Origin: Isoetes taiwanensis | Taxonomy: Eukaryota; Streptophyta; Lycopodiopsida; Isoetales; Isoetaceae | Assembly (NCBI GenBank): GCA_021234155.1 | Contig: JAJEKV010000009.1 | Span: 7,429,546-7,493,545 of the forward strand | Reading direction: 5' to 3' | DNA length: 64,000 nucleotides | Shown: piece after piece, positions 55,411 through 64,000 of the stretch | How positions within the stretch are numbered: the stretch's first letter is position 1 | Layout: every line of letters starts with the position of its first letter | Program-made: the position numbers and the translations under genes | Notes under the pieces: generated by a model | Databases searched by the model: none | Told to the model about the DNA's origin: nothing | What the model saw: only the letters and a program-made list of their open reading frames with translations

Positions 55411-55739
55411 TCTTATATTTCACAATTTGTTGCAGTTTCTATTGATGAAATTCTTATGGGGCCATTGGATCTTAGCATTGATCAGTTGATGGTGCTCTTC
55501 TTCTTTTTTTATAACTTTAATATTATTGTCATTCATCATACTTATGTTCGATCTATTTATTGAGTAGGAGCTTGCAGGTTTGAGTGCTCAGCTATTTCAG
55601 AGGTATTACATACTTAATTATATAAATATCGTTGAATTATTCTGTCTTTCATGGCCCAGCACTTGATAGTACCTTGTCTCCAGTAGGCACTTGCCTTTAC
55701 AATTTTATTTTGTGTCCAACTCGCTTTGGCATTTCACAG
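55411..55739. other. unassigned, between LRR and NAXE pieces
   Basis: Possible intron. Translation past 55410 is open to 55561 but no longer LRR-like. Confidence 0.35.
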
Positions 55740-55907
55740 GTGTATCCTGTAGCTGAATATAAATGTGTCCTTGTAATATGTGGTCCAGGGAACAATGGCC
55801 GATATGGATTGGTTGCAGCTCGACATCATCATCATTTTGATTACAAGCCATGTATATGTTACCCCAAACAAACTGGAAAATCATTATATGCAAGCCTTGT
55901 TACACAA
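55740..55907 (+). pseudogene. NAXE: NAD(P)H-hydrate epimerase (YjeF_N) exon
   Basis: NAXE repairs hydrated NAD(P)H; in plants the domain is fused to a pyridoxine-phosphate oxidase. Between ATTTCACAG and CAA|GTAAGT a 56-codon exon reads [15 protein letters not shown], then RYGLVAARHHHHFDYKP and KSLYASLVTQ. It matches the YjeF_N block [27 protein letters not shown]. The GGD of the nucleotide-binding loop has become GRY. No other exon was recognised within 2 kb on either side, so it is an isolated relic. Confidence 0.82.
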
Positions 55908-56801
55908 GTAAGTTCTCATTTTGGTTCTCAATGCACATTCCATGTTTCGAGCAGAATAAATTATTGAAGGTCTTTTAATTCTCATGGCTTTAAAGTAGAT
56001 ATCATTATGTCCACCTTGAGTTTGAAGTGCAAAAGATAGCTACAACTGCCTAGTATTACTATATCCACGGAACTGGCATATAGCAGGAAAGTTCCCACAA
56101 GTGAATGTATATAGAAATCGAAATGGGAGGAAGGATAAAAATGTTTTCCTTCTTTTCACCTTCTCTGGATTTAATTTGAATTGGCAACAAAAATTATTTA
56201 CTTTTTCGTGGAAATTTCCTAAAACTTATAATTTGTTATTATATGAAGTATGTAAGAGATACCTTGCTTTTGTTACCAGATAATTTCTGCTGAGATCAAG
56301 TAGTTCGATGACATTGTTTAACCGTAGCAAAGAGCTAGATGACAGTAAGTTGGTCATGGCCATGAAAATTGGATTCTGATTCCTTCTTCAGCAAGCAGTT
56401 CGAGTACGAACAGGAATCTGAGCTTTAAAACCTTGTGTGCTGATAACTTATAATACAATTGCTGCATCTGAAGACATGCAACACAGTTGGATAAAGTCAA
56501 TACTTTATGTTTACATCCATGAAATTTGCACTCAAGAAACCAGCCATTCTAATGCCTTTTGTCTTCAACTTTAAAAACCTAAACCTGAAAGTTGTACGCG
56601 ACAAAGTTTGTGTTTTAAGTTTGGTATGTTATCCGAGACATGCTCAGCATTTATTTTAGTAGACTGCCCTTGTTATCCAGATTATTGATAAAACGATCTC
56701 TTGATAGCTGAACAGCTTATCAGTCCCTTTTATATCAGTCGAGGAGTTGCCACACAATCTTTCTTTAACGTTTGACACTGTTATCGATGCTATAGTTGCG
56801 T
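55908..56801. other. unassigned
   Basis: No further NAXE exon or other gene recognised. Confidence 0.35.
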
Positions 56802-57024
56802 CTGGGCGTTTAATCTAGTGGTAATACACTAGGTCTAGCAACTATAGGTCTCAAGTTCGAGACCGCCCAGAATCGCACTCTGAACTGTTGGGTGTCAAAA
56901 CCCACAGACGCAATGTAAAGTGGTTGGGGGTAGGGCCCAACAAAGCAATGTAGTGTGGTGTGTGGTCACATGTCCAGTTGGATGCTGCCTAGTGGCGTGA
57001 CGTTAAAATACTATCTATCTATTT
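56802..57024 (+). mobile_element. tRNA-derived SINE, copy 2
   Basis: The tRNA-like head 56802-56870 has a perfect 7-bp acceptor pairing (CTGGGCG/CGCCCAG), A box TAATCTAGTGG, and B box AAGTTCGAGACC in a T-arm hairpin. The body and tail ACGTTAAAATACTATCTATCTA match copy 1 at 20517-20737 with a few substitutions. Confidence 0.9.
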
Positions 57025-58029
57025 AAAGGTATGTGAATTCACAATAGCGTTATTCAGGAAAAGAGCTTGCTAATATTGATTTAGTGCTTGTACTTTCCAT
57101 TCCATTTTTCCTATGCATCTGTCCCGCATGGTGTAAACTACAAAATACTATTGACATTGGGAAGTTGTTTAGTTTCTTAACTTGGAATCAATGATCTTGC
57201 CTTTGTAAGACGTATTGGTTCTACAACAATATCATGTTTTCTCATTGTGGAAGATGCCTCTGCCTTTTAGTTTTGTGTTGTTTATGGTAGATGTTTCTAT
57301 GCATAAGTCAAGAATGGTTTGTAATGTTTCACAATAACTCTCCCAGTGGAAACTGGTGTCTTGTCTGATCTTAGCATTTCATGACGAGCATGTTCTTTCT
57401 TGTTATTATTGTTGTTTAGACTACCAAAATATGTATTTCAACATTGGCATTTTCGAGTGTGATTTAAAGAAGCTGTTGGGACGACATGTTCTGGATCAGA
57501 CTTATCCAAATGCCAACGGGTTTGGCATTCTAGCCAATCATTGCTTACATGTTTTGTTACTGCTCATTCCTAGCATGCTCAGGCATTTCTCATTTCTATT
57601 CGAGGGATCATGTAATTCCAAAGCCAGAATATTGGGTTTAACGTCCTGACATAATTGAATTCTGGCAGGGTAGAGAGTCGCGACTCCATGACAAGTGTTT
57701 TAGTGGCAAATATGCTTTCCCTTTGAGTTTTAGTACTTGGATCTGTACTCATCGCTAGTCGATTCCATTCGTAGGTTGATGTTCAAAAGGTCAGAAATTA
57801 ACGGGACTTTTGTCATGGAAAATGGAAAGGTTGCCTCCATAATTCTGGAAAGCATGCTTGCTGAGATGGAATACAACTAAAAAATAGCATCTATTTTCAA
57901 TCATTAACTACGTTAATATATTCCGAGGGAAGTGGGATGCTTTATATCTAGCATAACTTCCTTTCGAACTTGTTACATTTTCGAGCCTGTTGGCTGTACC
58001 TAGACAATAGAACATGTATAACTAAGTCA
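57025..58029. other. unassigned
   Basis: The frame at 57356-57649 (97 codons) shows no domain. Nothing else recognised. Confidence 0.35.
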
Positions 58030-58084
58030 CATGAAAACACACTCTCGGGCCCCCGGAGGGCAACCCTCCATGCGCAGCATCTTG
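58030..58084 (+). repeat. hairpin terminus family 2, copy C (Helitron-like?)
   Basis: ACATGAAAACACACTCTCGGG, hairpin GGAGGG (58055-58060)/CCCTCC (58064-58069), ATGCGCAGCAT, CTTG (58081-58084), then T. Compare 46930-47002 and 6705-6744. Confidence 0.5.
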
Positions 58085-58369
58085 TTAACTACAGCTTTAG
58101 ATTTCCTTGAGGAGTCTCCATTCATAGAATTCATCTTGAGTTGATATTGCCTCAAACACTGATAATCAAGCTTGTTACATGGATGAGCTCTAGTATATTC
58201 CGGCGGAAGAGGCAAACAAGGTCACCACTTGCAAAAACAAGGAATAAGATTCCAAACAATGAAGTGGAAAGAAGCTGCAATCGGCCGGGACCAAGAATGA
58301 TCTGGGACTACTTAAAATATTAGTTCCTTTATCCCAGGTTTCTAGTAAGATCTAAAAGAAAGAGCATCT
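58085..58369. other. unassigned
   Basis: Downstream side of the Ty3 pol relic; no integrase recognised. Confidence 0.3.
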
Positions 58370-59480
58370 GGTTTTCCTTAAGGTTCTGATGATCAGTATA
58401 TACAGACACGTTATAAGGGCAACCTTCAAGAAATTATCACCACTTATAAAAAGAGTCAACAATTACTAGAAGTTCCTTATCATAAATAAGATAGTTGATT
58501 TCAGTAGTATGGGTCTTTTGTGAAGATAGGCAGTCGAATGCAGCTCATAATCATCCCCTTCATGTGAGAAGATAATACTAAGCACAAAATTTGAGGTGCC
58601 CCCTTCAAGAATATAGGAGCGCAAAGGATCTGGATGTGCAAAGATAGGTGTTGCTATGAAGGCATGCTTCAAAGTGATAAATGATGATTCTGCTTCAACT
58701 GTCCACTCAAAAGGAACATCCTTCTTTGTGAGACGTGATCCTTCTTGATAAGATGTGCTAATGAAGCAGTGATAAAAATTGGAAAATTTTAAAAAGCATT
58801 ATACATCCTTAACTGACGAAAGTGTTTTTCAATTAAGAACTGTACTGTCATTCTCTGAGTCATAGAAACACTGTGAGGTTGATGCGATATCTAAGGAACT
58901 CGATATTGTCCTACTTGCACTGACACTTCTCCAACTTGGTATGAACTCCATGTTCTTGCAGCTTTTTGAGAACCTTCTGGACATGTTCATGCTCCTTTAG
59001 AATGTTCGAGTAATTCACAATATCATCCAAATAGATGATAACAAAGAGATCCAAAAACTTTCGAGAGGCATCGTCAGCCATTGTTGAAAAACTATTGGAG
59101 CATCGATAAGGCCAAAGGGCGTGACAATATCCTCAAATGACTGTACCAAGTTTGAAGGTTGTCTTTCATTCATCATTTCCCCGATCCAAAAAAGATTATA
59201 TGTGCTATGAAGATCTCAATGAAGTATCGTGCGTCTTGCAGCCGCTCGAGCAACTCTGGAATCAAAGAAAGACGACACCAATTGTGCACTGTGACTTTAT
59301 CGAGATCGTAGTAATCCATAACTAGTTGTTCTTTGTAGAGACAAAGAAGATGGCAGTCTCTACACGCGACTGAGAATGTCGGATAAACCCAATCGCATGA
59401 TTCTCTCTGATGTACGTCTGCAAAACCTCAAACTCTATTGGTGGTAAGCCATAGATAGGCCTCTAAAGTGGGGTTATTCC
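58370..59480 (-). pseudogene. Ty3/gypsy pol relic: RT and RNase H
   Basis: Reading right to left in shifting frames: RPIYGLPPIEFEVLQTYIRE and NHAIGFIRHSQSRVETAIFF (RT start, 59465-59345), LIPELLERLQDARYF-like (about 59260-59215) and PFGLIDAPIVFQQWL (59118-59075). Then YLDDIVNYSNILKEHEHV with the YxDD motif (about 59030), LQEHGVHTKLEKCQ, and RNase H AFIATPIFAHPDPLRSYIL (58668-58610) and KELLVIVDS-type plus VYTDHQNL (58460-58390). Several stops and frameshifts occur. The wording is sushi/Tcn1-like, as in the gag-protease at 35-37 kb, but on the opposite strand. Confidence 0.82.
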
Positions 59481-60849
59481 TAGCTAGAGATAATTGGGAT
59501 TGTCATAGTAGTGATGCCTTGGAAATTTGCTGGCTCAGATCTTATCAAATACATCTGCAAAATTATTGTACCCATCAGGAAGGATGAGGATAGACTTATC
59601 AGAACTTGAATTGCAAATGTTGAACTAGGATCTCGTCTTCAAGATATAATGAACTTGTGAAGAAGAATCTTTAAGGTAGGGGAGATGAGGACATGATTGG
59701 GATGAAAAAGTTTTTCCTAAAACATGAACTTGGATAGGAGCATGAGCAAGGAATGAAACAAGAGCAAGATTAGAAGCAGGTGCAGGAATGCAATCAAGAT
59801 CAAGGACAATGATAAAAACATAAAATAGAACATGAACAGGGTCATGTGCAGGAATTGGAACATCATCAAGAATATGGATAGAATCTGGGACATAAACTGA
59901 AGCAAAGAGAGGCTTGATCCTGATTCTAGGAATGGCGTGCTTAGAAGCATAGTTAAGTAATTAGAAAAAGTACTTCAATTAATAACCCTTAGTTATGATA
60001 CATTCACACTTAAAAGAAAGATGACCGCTAAAAATCTCTTGAAAAGTACCCCCAATCCTTAGATCTTTCAAGTTTCTATCCTCGAGCCCTTTCCTATTGT
60101 AAGGCAAATTTTAGGGCAAATTTTCTAGTCGTCATGGAGTATACCGAATAAGCAAGTTTCACTCAAAAGGTGACCCAGATGAGATGCAGACTCTAGTAGC
60201 TCGAGTTTACCCAAAAACCCCCTTGACACCATGGTGGACCAAACCCTCAATGCTTCGGGAAGTTCCTCAGGGGAATGGGAGTCGACATCCACAAGAAGAA
60301 GTGGCCCAAGAGGAGCTAACAGGGAGAGCAAACCAAGGAGGTAGAGGAACAAGCACACCAAAGGATAAAAGGTAAGAGAAGGGGATGAGGACCTGGAAAA
60401 GCGCACCAAATGGCAAGAAGATCGGCGAGGGCAATAATAGTACGAGAGCCCGAGTAAAAAGTACCCCAACATGAGGAGAAGGCCGAAAACAAGTGGCAAG
60501 GCTACTAATTCTAGTATGCCCAAAGACGTAGAAATCGACGAAGATTTATGAGACAAGGAAGAACCCCTTCAAGTTGAAGCATGATATCGAGCAGGAGAAG
60601 AAGGAAAGTATATAAGGAATACTTGCAGTGATGGACAATTAAAAATTCATGATGCTATAGGCAGAAAGTTCCCATGTAGCCTCGACAAGCCACCTTCTCG
60701 ACTTGAAGCCAAAGAGAATCTGCCACGCCCAAACTCGAAGCACAAATTTCGCCACGACCCGAACTCGAAGTACAACTGGCTTCTTCAAGAAATTAGCCAT
60801 TTTTAATAGTGCACAAACCTCTCTATTTAGAGAAGCGCCATTCAAAAGA
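59481..60849. other. unassigned, possibly upstream part of the Ty3 relic
   Basis: The GA-rich block 59690-59930 gives Leu/Met/Phe-rich minus frames by composition. Frame 60184-60375 (+) has no recognised domain. No protease or zinc knuckle seen. Confidence 0.3.
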
Positions 60850-60955
60850 TAGTCAAAAGTACAAGGCCGACGTTAGGGTGATTTCGACGATCAGGAGATC
60901 TCTAGTCAAAAGTACAAGGCCAATGTTAGGGTGATTCCGACGATCAGGAGATCTC
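60850..60955. repeat. 53-bp tandem duplication
   Basis: TAGTCAAAAGTACAAGGCC(G/A)A...CGATCAGGAGATCTC occurs twice at a 53-base step. Confidence 0.9.
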
Positions 60956-61079
60956 ACACAATTATGGATAGAATTTAGTATTTTATAAGCTTTGCTAGTT
61001 ATAAGTTGTAAAAGATTATGCTAATTATAAGTTATAAATTGACATTTAAATGCTATCTAGCTCCCATAATGTTAGTTAG

Positions 61080-61620
61080 TTCATGCAAAATTACTTTGTC
61101 CCATGCATGGTTTTCTATCCCATGAGTCAAGTCAATTGCTCCACCTCTTGATGAAGTCAACTGTGTGAATTCCAATGCATGGTTTTCTATCCCATGAGTC
61201 AAGTCAATTGCCCCACCTCTTGATTGCTCCACCTCTTGATGAAGTCAACTGCGTGAGTTCCAATGCATGGTTCTCTACCCCATGAGTTAAGTCAATTGCT
61301 CCACTACCCCATGAGTTAAGTCAATTGCTCCACCTCTTGATGAAGTCAACTGTGTGAATTAAGTCAATTGCTCCACTACCCCATGAGTTAAGTCAATTGC
61401 TCCACCTCTTGATGAAGTCAACTATGTGAGTTAAGTTGTCCATAAGTCCAATCAATTGCGTGAGTTCCAATGCATGGTTCTCTACCCCATGAGTTAAGTC
61501 AATTGCTCCACCTCTTGATGAAGTCAACTGTGTGAGTTAAGTTGTCCATAAGTCAAGTCAATTGCTCTACCTGATAATGAAGTCAACTAAGTTTTCCAAC
61601 CATATATGAAGTCAACTAGG
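61080..61620. repeat. minisatellite of AAGTCAATTGCTCCACCTCT units
   Basis: About seven irregular copies of CCATGAGT(C/T)AAGTCAATTG(C)CTCCACCTCTTGATGAAGTCAACT, some with TGCATGGTT(T/C)TCTA(T/C)CCCATGAG, in higher-order arrangement. No ORF. Confidence 0.9.
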
Positions 61621-61638
61621 CAGCCTATGGGTCTAGGC

Positions 61639-61774
61639 GACTCATCCCGCGCTAGAGGGATGAGCTAGATCTAAAGCCTCATATGCGCGGCATGAGTCGC
61701 ATTTGACTCATCCCGTGCTAGAGGGATGAGCTAAAGCCTCATATGCTTAAAGGGCATGGCATGAGTCGCATTTG
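61639..61774. repeat. 66-bp tandem duplication
   Basis: GACTCATCCCG(C/T)GCTAGAGG...GGCATGAGTCGCATTT occurs at 61639 and 61705. Each unit also has CTCATCCC...GGGATGAG inverted arms. Confidence 0.9.
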
Positions 61775-61794
61775 GCCATGTAGCAGCTAAACTT

Positions 61795-62020
61795 TCAAAA
61801 GACCTTGGGATAAATTACCCACCTGGCTTACTAATTTCTACTATCCGAATCCAAGCCATTTCAACCTCATCTTAAAAGAATTCCTACAGTAGCAAGAATC
61901 GAACCTCCCACCCACAAGCCATTTCAACCTCATCTTAAAAGAATTCCTACAGTAGCAAGAACCTCCCACCCACGGGGATGAACTCCCCAAACCCCCCGTA
62001 CAACCACTGAGGGTGGGCAT
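61795..62020 (-). mobile_element. tRNA-derived SINE with internal duplication
   Basis: On the minus strand a CCTCAGTGGTTGTACGGGGG A-box region (about 62012-61990) is followed by GTGGGTGGGAGGTTC and a perfect B box GGTTCGATTC (61905-61896). A ~63-base segment (AAGCCATTTCAACC...CCCACCCAC on plus) is duplicated at 61852-61915 and 61916-61978; the outer copy has lost five bases inside its B box. Low-copy within this window. Confidence 0.6.
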
Positions 62021-63786
62021 CGTTTGTATTTGATTTATAATCTTTATTCATACTTAGGTTTAAAAGTGCTAGAAAATACTTATAACCAAGACCCTTAGGC
62101 TTGAGACCGAAACCATAATTTTCCTTAAGTCAGATATAGATCCCATTTTGTGTCCTTCTCACCTAGCTTGTCAAGCATGTCATTGTCTACACAGTAGCCT
62201 TATTTTTGAGACTTTTTCTTAGCAATCCGACCAGTTGCCGGCTTAGCAATTGTTGCGACGACATGCCAACATATGTTATAGATGCAACATTATGAAGTGT
62301 CTTCATCCATACCTTTGATTTCATAGATAATTGTCTAGAAACCATTCTATCAATGCATTCTAGCCCAGTACACCGAGTCTACTCAGAGACATGGAGTCTT
62401 GTTACCAACCCATCTCAGCAGGTAGAATACACGCATATAGGAACTCTAAAGTCAGTAGACATAGACATTTGTTGTATGTTATGCACGTTTGGCCGGTCAA
62501 ATAGACCAGGCGGACCTTCGTTGTAGACCTTTGACCCTTTCAATACGAGAGTAGCTCGACCACATTAAGGAATTCGAAAGCAAAGGATACTTATGAAGGA
62601 CACTTCATCGGGTCAACGATCAACACGGTAAACAGGAGAGCCAAACTCAAATAATGAACGGAAGACTACGCATGCAGAAACGACAACTAAGACATCAAGG
62701 ACAAATACATGACTGCCAAGAAGGGCTACTCAACAGCCAATGAGCACCAAGGCACTTTACGCTGTTGATCATAGTGGGGGGGACATCTCCTAGCCAAGAA
62801 TATTCTCCAAGTGCCATACTACCCCTAGAAAGGGCTCCACAATGACGGGTTATTGTCATGGCTCCGCGACCAACAAATAAATAACTTCATCGATTATTCA
62901 CGTCAAGAGTTCTAAGGGAGGACAACCATCTTAGATTGAAAAAAAGATGACTGCATGCCATTGAGGCCAGATTGCTCAAGAATAAGAGCACGGTCAGACT
63001 GCAACCAACTTCGTCATCGTCAGCTCTGATTCTCCATGGTAGCTACATCAACCTTGATAGTACCATTTCCTTGCAGAAAGATCACGAGGACCTTCTAGCC
63101 TTAGAGATGAGAGGTCCATCAACAATAAAAGGAGGCACAATAGTAATAGTTGATTATTGCAAGGTTAGAGATCTTGCACATCGATGCGAATAAGCTTAAC
63201 TCTTAAGAAGGAGGAGAGGTTGAACAATTCGAAGTGGTGAAACACACAACATTGTCATCGCTCTTATATCAGCAACATGGGACTGCCAAGCTCAAGAGCA
63301 TACATGAAGGAGATCCGTGGACGGTCCCGGGGACGATAATCGATCTTGCCACACGCCACGCATTACCGCCACCCCCGACCGACGCACGCCGACGTGTAGC
63401 CAGGCATGTAGCCCCTAGGGGGCAACTTGCAAGGTATGTGCATTTATTAATGTGCACATTTACCAATGTGCACATTTGGGTAAAAGCATGAAAGGGTGTA
63501 CGTACATCGTACTGAATTGAAGGACGAATTTGTGCTTTTTTGGGGTACATTTTAGATGTACATCAAGATACTATGGTTTGTCGTTTTGTGTCAGATATGC
63601 AATGATTGCAAGATCATCCCTGACATTCCCCCCGAAATTCTTGGTTAACCACCGAACCAATTCGAATGGATCCGTCCCTCCCTTTCCGAAATTCCTCCCT
63701 TTCACAGGACGAACACCGAAGGAATTCCAGAAGCAAACACATGCCAATTGAATCTACAAGAAATACAAATCAATTTCAATCTGTTC
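62021..63786. other. unassigned
   Basis: Frames at 62972-63193 and 63234-63491 lack recognised domains. A short TGTGCACATTTACCAATGTGCACATTT repetition at 63451-63478 is the only structure noted. Confidence 0.35.
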
Positions 63787-64000
63787 ATGGAGGGTGAGAA
63801 TTCCAATGGAAGTGATGGTTCTAAGCGCAAGTATGCCGACATTGGCCAGTGTTATGCCACAAAACAAATAAAGAAGCGTGTTGACAGGTCGGTGGATTGC
63901 ATCCTCAGTTGCTGGCAAATGCTTCGTCCAGATCAAAGATTAGTTTTTTGTGATCGTTTGTTGCAAGATGATGCTTTTTTCGTTTTCGAACCTCAGAATT
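63787..64000 (+). CDS. unknown protein, 5' part, runs off the window
   Basis: From ATG 63787 a frame stays open for 71 codons to the end of the window. It begins MEGENSNGSDGSKRKYADIG and continues with RSVDCILSCWQMLRPDQRL and FCDRLLQDDAFFVF. The N-terminus is Ser/Gly/charged and contains a KRK basic patch; the rest seems helical. Codon use looks natural and no stop occurs, so this may be the first exon of a real gene. The family is not recognised. Confidence 0.4.
   Translation, partial: MEGENSNGSDGSKRKYADIGQCYATKQIKKRVDRSVDCILSCWQMLRPDQRLVFCDRLLQDDAFFVFEPQN

Noticed and set aside
56802-56870. Functional tRNA gene
   Set aside because: The acceptor stem and boxes are good, but a body and repeat tail follow, a second copy has the same body, and the anticodon arm is poor. 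It is the head of a SINE.

Overview
This window looks like nuclear DNA from a land plant with a large, transposon-filled genome. It contains plant-type (PLS) PPR fragments, a TWINKLE-like organellar primase-helicase relic with plant-style introns, a plant LRR receptor-type exon, a VAN3-binding-protein-like exon and an agglutinin-aerolysin gene. Most of the rest is LTR, LINE, SINE and inverted-repeat DNA. A sushi/Tcn1-like Ty3 gag-protease, a LINE with a pentanucleotide tail, and the lectin-aerolysin fusion make a non-angiosperm such as a fern a reasonable guess; this is inference, not proof. Almost nothing here is an intact host gene. I see one nearly intact gene (agglutinin-aerolysin, one frameshift), one gene cut by a young retrotransposon (LRR), one ORF running off the right edge, and many relics.

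Layout. 0-5 kb: two decayed PPR pieces, a tRNA-like repeat and a LINE 3' end. 5-15 kb: relics of BCCIP, a CACTA (TNP2) transposase, a SET-like protein and a VAN3-binding protein, plus fold-back repeats. 16.2-17.9 kb: a nearly perfect 861-bp tandem duplication, each unit carrying a ribosomal protein SA exon. 19.2-23.5 kb: an LTR, its primer-binding site, and three plus-strand coding blocks. One block is a divergent histone H3; another is a 465-codon frame with six stops but no frameshift. 27.4-29.1 kb (minus): an eight-exon TWINKLE relic. 29.6-34.9 kb: LINE ends, a duplicated block, the agglutinin-aerolysin gene and homopurine tracts. 34.9-37.6 kb: a degenerate Ty3 gag-protease interrupted by a 205-bp MITE. 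38-42.3 kb: a palindrome array with a 41-bp period and a triple 445-bp repeat. 43.6-44.5 kb (minus): a longer LINE end. 47.3-55.4 kb: an LRR gene split by a 7.65-kb Ty3/gypsy element with near-identical LTRs and a perfect ATGGG target duplication. 55.7 kb: a NAXE exon. 58.4-59.5 kb (minus): a second Ty3 pol relic. 60.8-62 kb: minisatellites and a SINE. 63.8 kb to the end: an open ORF.

Connections. The LINE fragments at 5.0, 29.7, 34.4 and 43.6 kb belong to one family or close families, ending in (TATTC)n. The tRNA-derived SINE at 20.5 and 56.8 kb ends in a similar ACGTTAAAA...CTAT tail and may have used that LINE's machinery. Insertions can be dated relative to each other: a MITE in gag at 36.3 kb, a 555-bp inverted-repeat element in pol at 50.2 kb, that whole gypsy element in an LRR exon, a SINE between an LTR and its coding region at 20.5 kb, and a LINE end in a homopurine tract at 34.4 kb. 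All boundaries, reading frames and repeats were read by eye; no database search was run.
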